44,747 nucleotides of DNA from Phocaeicola faecicola. GTDB taxonomy: Bacteria > Bacteroidota > Bacteroidia > Bacteroidales > Bacteroidaceae. Below the pieces are notes generated by a model. That model was not told where the DNA came from and did no database searches. It was given only the letters and a program-made list of their open reading frames with translations. Of the stretch, positions 27,735-35,771 are shown in pieces (the stretch's first letter is position 1; every line of letters begins with the position of its first letter). The translations under genes were made by a program, and so were the position numbers. The stretch is from positions 1 through 44,747 of the forward strand of contig NZ_JABSOE010000035.1 in assembly GCF_013618865.1 (NCBI RefSeq), given 5' to 3'.

Positions 27735-29459
27735 TCAGAAGCGGACATACGCTTTCACTGTCACACATTCCTTGCCTTCGGAAAGTCCATAAGGACGGAT
27801 GGTATAGTCGCCCACACAGGCCGGAATGATGAAAGTCTCTGCATAATGTACTACAAACGGTTCGAAAGCATGAGTCGGACTTTCCACGATGGCTTCGTCT
27901 CCTTCCAGCAGGTTGAACACGTTCACGCTGTTGTTCGTATGGTGCAATACCGGTACTGAGAAGCGGTGACGGCGGGTCTCAATGAATTCATTGTCGTGCA
28001 AGCCCGTGCGTTCCTCTGTCCAGCCTTCTCCTTCTCCCATCAGAGTAACGTGGTTACGCAACTTCTCGTATACATAATCCGTATTCCGTCCCCAGTCGAT
28101 GACACATTTTCCACGTTCCACATTGATCGGGCGCGGTTTTCCGTCCAGACCCAGACGCTGCCAGTCCCACAACTTGAAAGTAAACAGATTCGGAGTCGAA
28201 CTGATTTCAAGTACCATGCTGTTCGAACTCGAACAGTGAACGGTTCCTCCCGGAATCAGGAAATGATCGTGCTTCTTCGCCGGAATCTTGTTGACATATT
28301 TTTCCGCATCAAACACAATCTCCCCTTTCTGTGCCCTGCGCAGGCCCTCGATCATTGCCTCACGGTCCACTCCGTTCTTCACACCCAGATAAACCACTGC
28401 ATCCTCTTCGGCATCCAGCAGGTAATAACTTTCATCCTGAGTGTAGTACATGCCAAACTGTTCGCGGATGAACTGAGTGGTAGGATGTACCTGCAGACTC
28501 AAGTTGCCGCCACCGATCGTATCCAGGAAGTCGAAGCGGATCGGGAAATCCTTACCGAAACGGGCTTCCACCGGTTCACCCAGCAACTGACGGCTCTTCA
28601 GCAGCACCAGGTCGACTGAAGGCAGTTCAAAACGTACGCCGTTTACCTCGAAATAAAGACTGTTCTCTTCGGGCACACAGTCGAAGCACCATCCGTAATT
28701 CTGCTTCTCGCGGTCCAGGTCGCATACCTGCTTCATCCACTGTCCTCCCCAGGGAGCCGGGTCGAAGAAAGGAACCACACGGAAAGGCTTGGAAGCCGTT
28801 TTCTCAATTCCCTTAAAGAAGGTCTTACGGTCAATCATCTTCGGCTGTCCGGCAATGTGCGTATCCAGCCAGAAATCCACCTTCTCAAACAAGGTATCCT
28901 TGTAACGGTCGCATACCCGCCAGTCATTGAAGTATCCCCGCTTGTACTGGACAGACACCGCATCCTCACGGTTGTCGATACCCAGGGCACGTACCTCATG
29001 ACGACGGAAACGCTGCTGGATTTCCCAGCGGGCCATGTCTACATAAACCAATGCAGCCTCAGGAGCCACCTTTTGCGCACCCGTACCCAGTACAATCACC
29101 GGATCCGTACTTTCACTGATCTCGCGACGCATTGCCGCCAGTTTCTCTTCCTCAAAATAATCATCCAGCGTAAGGTTGGTCACATAACCGAAGAGCACAT
29201 CATCCGTCATGAAACGCTCTGTCATCTGACGTACACATTCCTCACTCTTGTAACAAGCATTTACGGACAATACCCGTGCGCCCAGGGCAGACAGCTCGCG
29301 GAGCAGTTCCTCTTCGTATACCCCGGTATAGCAGTCGACTGCCAGTACCCGATTGTGCAACAATACTTCTTTCAATGCCTGACGCACTTCGTCCCAACCC
29401 AAAAACAAAGTTCCTGAAATAGCCGTAGCCGGAAACTTATCGTAATTTGATTTTCTCAT
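27735..29459 (-). CDS. Class I mannose-6-phosphate isomerase with extra N-terminal domain
   Basis: A 574-residue protein. The C-terminal part (about 215-574) is a class I phosphomannose isomerase: LSLQVHPTTQFIREQFG, the metal-ligand QDESYYLLD, and IPGGTVHCSSSNSMVLEIS with the ligand histidine, turning mannose-6-phosphate into fructose-6-phosphate. The first 210 residues (AVDCYTGVYEEELLRELSA, then DPVIVLGTGAQKVAPEAALVYVDM) are not part of the normal enzyme and look like a P-loop kinase-like fold without a Walker A lysine. The frame is open to 29486, but the promoter box at 29501-29508 puts transcription start near 29494 and the ATG at 29459 (MRKSNYDKF) gives a more natural leader. First gene of the mannoside operon; whether the extra domain binds a ligand is unknown. 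Confidence 0.85.
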   Translation of the reverse strand: MRKSNYDKFPATAISGTLFLGWDEVRQALKEVLLHNRVLAVDCYTGVYEEELLRELSALGARVLSVNACYKSEECVRQMTERFMTDDVLFGYVTNLTLDDYFEEEKLAAMRREISESTDPVIVLGTGAQKVAPEAALVYVDMARWEIQQRFRRHEVRALGIDNREDAVSVQYKRGYFNDWRVCDRYKDTLFEKVDFWLDTHIAGQPKMIDRKTFFKGIEKTASKPFRVVPFFDPAPWGGQWMKQVCDLDREKQNYGWCFDCVPEENSLYFEVNGVRFELPSVDLVLLKSRQLLGEPVEARFGKDFPIRFDFLDTIGGGNLSLQVHPTTQFIREQFGMYYTQDESYYLLDAEEDAVVYLGVKNGVDREAMIEGLRRAQKGEIVFDAEKYVNKIPAKKHDHFLIPGGTVHCSSSNSMVLEISSTPNLFTFKLWDWQRLGLDGKPRPINVERGKCVIDWGRNTDYVYEKLRNHVTLMGEGEGWTEERTGLHDNEFIETRRHRFSVPVLHHTNNSVNVFNLLEGDEAIVESPTHAFEPFVVHYAETFIIPACVGDYTIRPYGLSEGKECVTVKAYVRF

Positions 29460-29476
29460 ATAACTAAAAGATATTT

Positions 29477-29484
29477 GTTTATAC
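29477..29484. promoter_or_regulatory. Candidate GntR/HutC operator
   Basis: GTTTATAC at 29477-29484 matches the GTnTAnAC consensus recalled for HutC-type GntR regulators. It lies in the leader of the isomerase gene, just after the expected start of transcription, where a bound repressor would block elongation. An 8-base match can occur by chance; the position is the main support. Confidence 0.4.
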
Positions 29485-29500
29485 ATATTATCTTCTTGTG

Positions 29501-29533
29501 CAAATATATGAATAATATTTTATCTTACACAAA
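29501..29533 (-). promoter_or_regulatory. Promoter of the mannoside operon
   Basis: On the minus strand TTTG (29533-29530) and, 21 bases on, TATATTTG (29508-29501) form a full Bacteroidetes promoter. Transcription would start near 29494. The -33 elements of this and the opposite promoter lie side by side in the near-palindrome ACAAATCTTTGT (29529-29540). Confidence 0.75.
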
Positions 29534-29535
29534 TC

Positions 29536-29565
29536 TTTGTCTCAAAAAAAATTCTATTATATTTG
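29536..29565 (+). promoter_or_regulatory. Promoter of the gntR gene
   Basis: TTTG (29536-29539) and TATATTTG (29558-29565), 18 bases apart, point at the regulator gene. Its -7 end (TATATTTGCA, 29558-29567) is the exact inverse of 29499-29508 at the opposite promoter. Confidence 0.7.
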
Positions 29566-29592
29566 CAAAAGAATGACTAATACGCAAAAGAT

Positions 29593-30321
29593 ATGGAATT
29601 AGACCACAATAGCAGCAAACCCTTGCACGTTCAGGCCGAAGAATTGCTCCGAAACCTGATTGACTCAGAAGAATATAAATCCGGAAAATACCTGCCCAAT
29701 GAGGTGGAACTCTCACAAAGGTTGAACATTTCACGCAATACCCTCCGCCAGGCCATCAACAAACTGGTGTTCGAAGGACTGCTCATCCGTAAGAAAGGAG
29801 TAGGTACAAAGGTGGTACAGAAAGGCATTGTCAGCGGTGTCAAGAACTGGCTGAGTTTTTCTCAGGAAATGAAAATGCTGGGTATCGAAATCCGCAACTT
29901 CGAACTCCACATCAGCTGGAAGAGACCCAATGACGAAATCTGCAATTTCTTCAACCTCGACAAGGAGAACCCTACCAAGTGCATCGTACTGGAAAGGGTG
30001 CGCGGAAAGAAAGAGTATCCGTTCGTATACTTTATTTCTTATTTTAATCCGAACATCCCGCTCACCGGCGAGGAGGACTTTACCCGACCGCTGTATGAGC
30101 TGCTGGAAAACGACTATCAGATTACCGTCAAGACCAGTAAAGAGAAGATTTCCGCACGACTGGCGGGTGAACTGATTGCCGAGAAACTGGACATCAAGGC
30201 CGGCGACCCGATTCTGATCCGCGAACGCTTTGTGTACGACACCCAGCAGGTCCCCATTGAATACAACATCGGCTATTACCGTGCCGACAGTTTTACCTAT
30301 ACCATCGAAGCCGAACGATAA
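29593..30321 (+). CDS. GntR-family (HutC-type) transcriptional regulator with UTRA domain
   Basis: A 242-residue repressor-like protein. The N-terminal winged helix (about 10-75) holds LPNEVELSQRLNISRNTLRQAINKLVFEGLLIRKKGVGTKV. A UTRA ligand-binding domain fills about 85-235, with the usual pattern IVLERVRGKKEYPFVYFISYF and an ending DPILIRERFVYDTQQVPIEYNIGYYRAD. Ligands of this class are often sugar phosphates. It is transcribed away from the mannoside operon across an 133-base gap that carries both promoters and a GTTTATAC site, so control of that operon and of itself is likely, perhaps released by a mannose phosphate. The ligand is inferred only from context. Confidence 0.92.
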   Translation: MELDHNSSKPLHVQAEELLRNLIDSEEYKSGKYLPNEVELSQRLNISRNTLRQAINKLVFEGLLIRKKGVGTKVVQKGIVSGVKNWLSFSQEMKMLGIEIRNFELHISWKRPNDEICNFFNLDKENPTKCIVLERVRGKKEYPFVYFISYFNPNIPLTGEEDFTRPLYELLENDYQITVKTSKEKISARLAGELIAEKLDIKAGDPILIRERFVYDTQQVPIEYNIGYYRADSFTYTIEAER

Positions 30322-30441
30322 GCGGAATATCACGTGCGTAAAGGAAAGAAAATCCCGCGCCGAAGGAGAAAAGGAAATCTCCCTTTATCGGTGTGAAAAA
30401 ACATAAAGAAAGAGGAAGAAAAACCTCGCGGTCTTTTGCAG

Positions 30442-30481
30442 AAAAGGTCGCCATCTTTTCGGGAAAGATGGCGACCTTTTT
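30442..30481. terminator. Bidirectional terminator between gntR and the M23 gene
   Basis: A perfect 17-bp inverted repeat (30442-30458 with 30464-30480) has a five-base loop (tcggg) and A/T-runs on both sides, so it can close the rightward regulator transcript and the leftward peptidase operon. The 30322-30441 stretch before it shows nothing else. Confidence 0.9.
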
Positions 30482-30532
30482 GTATACACACTTCGTTGCG
30501 TTTTCCTGCACATAATGATGCAGGCGCAACAC

Positions 30533-31792
30533 TTACTTCATGTTCACCAGCAGCTGCATCAAGGAGTCGCGCACCACCACGTACTCAGCCATGTGCTGCT
30601 CACTGATCGGCTTCTTGGGCTGCGACTTGATAGTCAGCGGATTGATCGGCCTGCCGTTCTCATAAACCCGGAAATCCAGGTGCGGACCGGTAGAGAGTCC
30701 CGTAGAGCCTACGTAACCGACCACCTCTTTCTGCTTGACCGAACTGCCAACCTGAATGCCCTTGGCAAAGCGGGAAAGATGCATATAGGAAGTCACGTAC
30801 GAACCGCTATGTTTGATCTTCAGGTAATTGCCGCCGCCGCCTGCCTGATAGCCCTTCGCGATGACCTTTCCATCTCCGATGGCATAAACCGGAGTACCCG
30901 TAGGAGCCGCATAGTCCACTCCGTGATGGGCACGATAACGCTTCAGCACCGGATGGAAACGGCTGTTGGTAAAGCGGGAAGAAATCCGGTAAAAATCCAG
31001 CGGCGCCTTCAGGAAGGCTCCTTCCAGACTGTTGCCCTTCTCATTATAATAGAGCTCCTCTCCATCCTGCACAAAGGGGATGGCATAATACAGGCTGTCG
31101 GACGCACGGAAGGAAGCAGCCAGCACATGGAAGTTGGCCAGTGCCTCACCCTCCACATATTCCTGGTCGTAAATGACCCGGAACTCATCCTGCTCCTGCA
31201 GGCCGAAAAAGTCGATTGTCCAGCCGAAAATCTGGGAAAGTACCATGGCCAGCAACGGCGAGGTATCCTGTTCTTCCATGGCCACCCACAAGGAAGAAGC
31301 CACCTGTCCCTTCACCTGCTTTCTTTTCCATTCGGCAGGCTTCTCGCCGCGGTACACCCGGTAAGGAGGCCGCAGGTCGAACACGATGTAATTCTTCGCA
31401 TCCTCCTCGTAAACGAAATAATGCGGTGTCTGCAGCGTATCGCCGGTAGCATACACCGCATACTTCTGCCCGCTTCTCACCTTACGGACGTCGAAGACCC
31501 CTTCCGTCTTCAGGTTCAGTTCATGAATCTCATTCGGCTGAAGTCCCTGTTCCGAAAGAATCAAAGAGAGATTCTCTCCGGACTTCACCTCCCCGTACGA
31601 AATCCGGTACGCCTCGTCGGGGATATTGTACTTGTAGACCTTCGGGGCCGCCTTTACGGTATCCGCCGCAACGGCCTGCTGCAGCTCCGCCTCCTGTTGC
31701 TGCTGCTTCCGGAGGCAGTAGGTGCCTCCTCCCACAGCCAGCAGGCAGATTCCGGCCACGATTCCGGTGATTATTTTCTTTTTCTTATCCAT
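30533..31792 (-). CDS. M23-family peptidase, membrane-anchored
   Basis: A 419-residue protein with an N-terminal membrane anchor (KKIITGIVAGICLLAVGGGTYCL, about 6-28), a middle region resembling OapA/LysM-like parts of cell-wall peptidases, and a C-terminal M23 domain. Metal-binding residues are His289 and Asp293 in HHGVDYAAP. The usual final HxH is GPHLDFRV here (His371, Asp373), with an aspartate instead of the last zinc histidine. M23 enzymes cut peptidoglycan cross-links. The frame could begin at a GTG (31801), but the ATG at 31792 is preferred. It starts 24 bases after the mksB stop and may share that operon. Confidence 0.88.
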   Translation of the reverse strand: MDKKKKIITGIVAGICLLAVGGGTYCLRKQQQQEAELQQAVAADTVKAAPKVYKYNIPDEAYRISYGEVKSGENLSLILSEQGLQPNEIHELNLKTEGVFDVRKVRSGQKYAVYATGDTLQTPHYFVYEEDAKNYIVFDLRPPYRVYRGEKPAEWKRKQVKGQVASSLWVAMEEQDTSPLLAMVLSQIFGWTIDFFGLQEQDEFRVIYDQEYVEGEALANFHVLAASFRASDSLYYAIPFVQDGEELYYNEKGNSLEGAFLKAPLDFYRISSRFTNSRFHPVLKRYRAHHGVDYAAPTGTPVYAIGDGKVIAKGYQAGGGGNYLKIKHSGSYVTSYMHLSRFAKGIQVGSSVKQKEVVGYVGSTGLSTGPHLDFRVYENGRPINPLTIKSQPKKPISEQHMAEYVVVRDSLMQLLVNMK

Positions 31793-31816
31793 AACTGTCA
31801 CAATTCATAAGGGTTC

Positions 31817-34800
31817 CTAAAACAGTTTTCCCGGATTCTTCTCTGCCTGCCATTGTTCGATGGACATGCTGTACAACCAGGAAGTCTTTTCTTCCTTACG
31901 CTCTACAAAGTACACGTAAGAGATATCGTTCTCCACAATGTGGATGTTGTCGTTCGGAGTCACCACCAGCAACTGCAGGTGCAACTGTTTGCAAAGGTCG
32001 ATCAGGTAACGCGCCTTGTCCTCGTCCTGCGCCTTGAAGGCCTCGTCGATGGCAATGAAACGGAAAGAATTCTCCTGCATGCCGCTCTTGGTCAGCCCGA
32101 ACTGGTAGGCAATGGCCGAGCCCAGGATGGTGTATGTCAACTGGGCCTTCTCTCCACCCGACAGGTGTCCCATGTTCTCATACGTCGTTTCCTTCGCCTC
32201 TGTCTCACGGTTGAATTCCTCGGCCTTGTAAGAGAACCAGGCACGCACATCGGTCACCCGCTTTCTCCATTCCTCGTCTTCCAGGCGCCGCATGAAAGGT
32301 TCGATATGGTCACGGAAGTGGATCTTTCTGCCGTCTACCGAAGCATTGACCACCTGCACGTTCGGCATGGCCTCATCCATGAGGCGGCGGAATTCCTTCA
32401 CCTCTTCGTTGGCACGCGGCTGGGCAACCAGCTGAATGTAGGTCACCGGACGACGGCGGTAATCGATACCGTACAGCGACTCGTTCAGCATCTTCACGTT
32501 CTCGTGGATGGCATCCTTCCAGTGCATGAAGAACATACGGAACTCACCCACCTTGTCGGTCAGGGTCTTCTGCAGGTAATTGTCGAACTGCTTTTCGTAC
32601 TTAGGCAGATTTTCCTTCTCCAGGCGGGCCAGCAGGTGCGTATATTCTCCGATGAGTTCGATATGGTCCGAATCGGGCAGGGCATCCACGTCCGAGCGCC
32701 AGTCCTTGAACTTCTCGGTGATGTATTCCGAAGGACGCTTGAACTCACTGATCAGTTTCTTGGCCTTGTCTTCCAGCGTACGGCGCTTGTTCAGGATCTT
32801 GCCGCACTCGCTGTTGTTGCGGTCCTTGAACGAACTGTACTTCTTCTTCAGGTCTTCGTAGGTACAATCCTTCAGGTCCTCATACGCCTGCTCAAAATCC
32901 GTCAGCAGCACGGAACGCAGGGAAGTAATCTTATGCTGGCATTCCTCCATCTCCGCCTGTGTCTCACCGATTTTGTGCTCTACCGCATAAATCTCCTTCA
33001 GTTTTCCGGCAATGGATTCCTTTGAAATCTTCTGCAGTTCATGACGCACCTTCTCCAACTGCTTCTGCAGGGTCTGGATCGTATTGCTGTTCTGCTCCAG
33101 CTCGGCCTTGTTGGCCTGCTTCTCCTGCAGACGCAACGCATACTCCTTCCAGTCGAGCACCTCATAATCGGTAAAGGTATCGACCAGGGCCTTGCTCAGG
33201 TCGCGGCGGTGCTGAATCTTCTGACGCTGCGCCCCCATCTCGTTCAGGCGTCCCATCAGGTCCAGGTCTTTCTGCTGCAGGGTCTTGATTTCCCGCTGCA
33301 GGTAACTGATTTTCTCCTGGTTGTCCCAGCCCAGAATGTAATTCTCTTTTCTGACAATGTGCGGACGGTCGTCCTTCTCATGCCGCTCGTTCGAGAACTT
33401 CACCAGTCCCTCACAGGTTACGGCCTTTTCCTGGTAGCGTTCGAATTCTTCGAGCGAATCCACACAGGCATAATTATAGCGTTCGAAGATGGTATCTCTA
33501 ATCCATTCCTCATACACTGAATCCGGACGAATCTCAATCTTGTCGAGAATACGGTTCTCCGTATCGGTAAACTGCTCCAGTCCCGCCAGGGAATTGTACT
33601 TCCGGTAGCGGTAGTAGGTAATTCGTCCCTTCAGGTCGGTACCGTTGATGAACTGATTCACCTCGTGATAATACTCGTCGGGAACCAGCAGGTGCAAGGC
33701 AAAGTTATGGAGGATTTTCTCTACGGCACCCTCCCACTCCTGCTCGGCCGGATTCACGCGGATCAGCTCACCCACGAAAGGAATCTCTTCCTTGGTGGCT
33801 CCGGTATGCTCCAGAATCATGTCCCTGATTTCCGACTCCCGCACAGGCATGTTGTTCTTGTTCTTCTTCAACGAGTCGATGGTCGACAGATACTCCTGGA
33901 TGGTTCCGGCAATTTCCTTCTGTTCGTTCTCCGTGGCCACGGTCTCACGGATGCGCTGTTCAATCTCGGCATTCAACTGCTCCAGCGAGGCTTTCACCGT
34001 TTCCCGCTGCTTGAGGAAGGTATCCCGCTCGGGATCGACGGTGAGCGACAACTGCGAAGCGACTTCATTATATTCGTTCATTCTGGCCAGGCGCTCGTCA
34101 CGCTGTTCCGCCAGCCGCTTCATTTCCTGTTCGATTTCCCGGATCTTCCGTCCCGCCTCGTCGTTTTCGATGGCCAGTGCGATGGAACGTTCGTCCTCCT
34201 TCATCTTCTCCTCATCCTCGCGCAACTTGTCCTCTTCGCGGCGCAGACGCTTCAGTTCCTGTTCCGCATTGTCCACCCGCTCCTTACCCAGTTCGATGGT
34301 CTTGCGGGCAAACCAGTATTCAATCGTCTCACTGTCGACCTTCAACTGCTTCAGGCGGTCGGCCGATTCCTCGATCTGACGGGCAAGATCGGCTATCGGA
34401 GTCAGCATCCGGATCTGCTCGCCGGCCTTCTCGATGTTCACCTTCGCATCCATCAGTGTCTTGAAACTGTCTTTCAGCATAATGAACTGCGACTCGGCAT
34501 CCTGCTCCTCGAGCATGTTCGTACGGATAAAGTCGTCGAGGTCATCGAGCACCTTCACTCCCACAATCTGGTTGAAGAGCCCCAGCGCCTTCACCGAGCG
34601 CATGCCGAAGAGCTGTGTCATACGGTCGGCATAACCCACCGGTCCCTCGAAAAACTCCACCATGTTGCGCGAACCCTTATACGTACTCTCTAGCCTGCGC
34701 CGCCACATTCCCTTGCCGTCGAACGGCTGGAAATCACGCTGAATCTCCAGCGCACAGTGCGCCAGTCCGAAGGTACGCCTCAGTTCCCCGCCCGAGAACC

Positions 34801-35209
34801 ACCGCACCTGAAAAATCGTCACGGTACGCTGGTCGGTATTCGTAAACGTAGCCAGCAGCACCGAATACGCCGACTGGTCGCGCAAGGCCTGGGTTACCGT
34901 ACCCTTCTCCCCGTCACGCTGGATATTGCCGTAATGTCCCAGCACATAGGTTTCCTCCGTACGGTTACCCTTCTTCTCCACTCCCGACGACTGGTTATAG
35001 AACCGGTCCTTCTTGGCAGGCACCATCAGTGTCAGCAGCGCATCGATGATGGTACTCTTTCCCGACGCATTCGCTCCGGTGAGCAACGCATTGTTTCCCT
35101 GCGGTTCCATTCTGAAAATCTTTTCATGAAACGTACCCCAGTTGTATATCTCCATATATTGCAAACGGAATCCCGACGTATCGGCTCCCGTACTAAACAG
35201 ACTCCACAT
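31817..35209 (-). CDS. mksB: MksB/JetC-type SMC-like condensin ATPase
   Basis: An 1130-residue SMC-like protein that, with MksF and MksE, should form a DNA-loop-extruding condensin. The N-terminal ATPase half holds Walker A LLTGANASGKSTIIDALL (Lys51). Long coiled coils follow (about 280-480 and 640-900, interrupted by a hinge-like block). The C-terminal half has the ABC signature LSGGEKAQ (Ser1017) and Walker B FIAIDEAFKAQDEDKARYL (Asp1055, Glu1056). Length and layout match MksB and Wadjet JetC. The start overlaps the mksE gene by 17 bases. A defence role in Wadjet needs the nuclease JetD/MksG, which is absent here, so chromosome organisation is as likely. Confidence 0.92.
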   Translation of the reverse strand: MWSLFSTGADTSGFRLQYMEIYNWGTFHEKIFRMEPQGNNALLTGANASGKSTIIDALLTLMVPAKKDRFYNQSSGVEKKGNRTEETYVLGHYGNIQRDGEKGTVTQALRDQSAYSVLLATFTNTDQRTVTIFQVRWFSGGELRRTFGLAHCALEIQRDFQPFDGKGMWRRRLESTYKGSRNMVEFFEGPVGYADRMTQLFGMRSVKALGLFNQIVGVKVLDDLDDFIRTNMLEEQDAESQFIMLKDSFKTLMDAKVNIEKAGEQIRMLTPIADLARQIEESADRLKQLKVDSETIEYWFARKTIELGKERVDNAEQELKRLRREEDKLREDEEKMKEDERSIALAIENDEAGRKIREIEQEMKRLAEQRDERLARMNEYNEVASQLSLTVDPERDTFLKQRETVKASLEQLNAEIEQRIRETVATENEQKEIAGTIQEYLSTIDSLKKNKNNMPVRESEIRDMILEHTGATKEEIPFVGELIRVNPAEQEWEGAVEKILHNFALHLLVPDEYYHEVNQFINGTDLKGRITYYRYRKYNSLAGLEQFTDTENRILDKIEIRPDSVYEEWIRDTIFERYNYACVDSLEEFERYQEKAVTCEGLVKFSNERHEKDDRPHIVRKENYILGWDNQEKISYLQREIKTLQQKDLDLMGRLNEMGAQRQKIQHRRDLSKALVDTFTDYEVLDWKEYALRLQEKQANKAELEQNSNTIQTLQKQLEKVRHELQKISKESIAGKLKEIYAVEHKIGETQAEMEECQHKITSLRSVLLTDFEQAYEDLKDCTYEDLKKKYSSFKDRNNSECGKILNKRRTLEDKAKKLISEFKRPSEYITEKFKDWRSDVDALPDSDHIELIGEYTHLLARLEKENLPKYEKQFDNYLQKTLTDKVGEFRMFFMHWKDAIHENVKMLNESLYGIDYRRRPVTYIQLVAQPRANEEVKEFRRLMDEAMPNVQVVNASVDGRKIHFRDHIEPFMRRLEDEEWRKRVTDVRAWFSYKAEEFNRETEAKETTYENMGHLSGGEKAQLTYTILGSAIAYQFGLTKSGMQENSFRFIAIDEAFKAQDEDKARYLIDLCKQLHLQLLVVTPNDNIHIVENDISYVYFVERKEEKTSWLYSMSIEQWQAEKNPGKLF

Positions 35210-35771
35210 ATTCCTGCAGTTTATTCTTAAAATCTTGTAATTGGTCCAATGTCACCTTCTCCTTGATTACCCGATGAATCTGATAGAGGTTGACGTTATC
35301 ACGCTTCACCACCTTCAGAAAGCCCAGGTTGACGATACGGTTGAGATACGCATCAATCTCGTTCAGCAGCTTCACCCGGTTGAAACGCTCCGGCAGAAAC
35401 AGCTCGATCCGCTCCTTCAGCTCATCCGCACTCACGAAACGCTCCGTAGCATAAAGTTCGTCGAGGTTGCTGTCGAACTCCTCCAGCATCTGGCGCAGGA
35501 TGATCAGTATCACCGAAATCTCAAAGCCCAGCTGCTGGCGGGGCACCAGACCGATGGTCTTCCCCTCGTCGTCGACCAGCTGCTTCACGTAGGCAAAGCC
35601 CTCATCCCGCTTCACGATCAGTTCCAGACCGATGTGTGACAAATATTTTTGAATATCCGACTGATAATTCAGGATCGCCTCCCAAATCTTGGTATCCGTA
35701 TGTTCCACAGGCCCCTTCAGCAGTCGGACCACCGCATAGCCATATGGCGCTATTACATTCTCTAAATTCAT
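35193..35771 (-). CDS. mksE: MksE/JetB-type condensin subunit (DUF4194)
   Basis: A 192-residue protein with the make-up of DUF4194 proteins: an N-terminal helical part, DIQKYLSHIGLELIVKRDEGFAYVKQL, then LVPRQQLGFEISVILIILRQMLEEF, and a winged-helix-like end (LLNEIDAYLNRIVNLGFLKVVKRDNVNLYQIHRVI). MksE subunits dimerise and bridge the kleisin MksF and the MksB heads. Its ATG overlaps the mksF stop by four bases and its 3' end overlaps mksB by 17, a tightly coupled trio typical of mks operons. Confidence 0.9.
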   Translation of the reverse strand: MNLENVIAPYGYAVVRLLKGPVEHTDTKIWEAILNYQSDIQKYLSHIGLELIVKRDEGFAYVKQLVDDEGKTIGLVPRQQLGFEISVILIILRQMLEEFDSNLDELYATERFVSADELKERIELFLPERFNRVKLLNEIDAYLNRIVNLGFLKVVKRDNVNLYQIHRVIKEKVTLDQLQDFKNKLQEYVESV

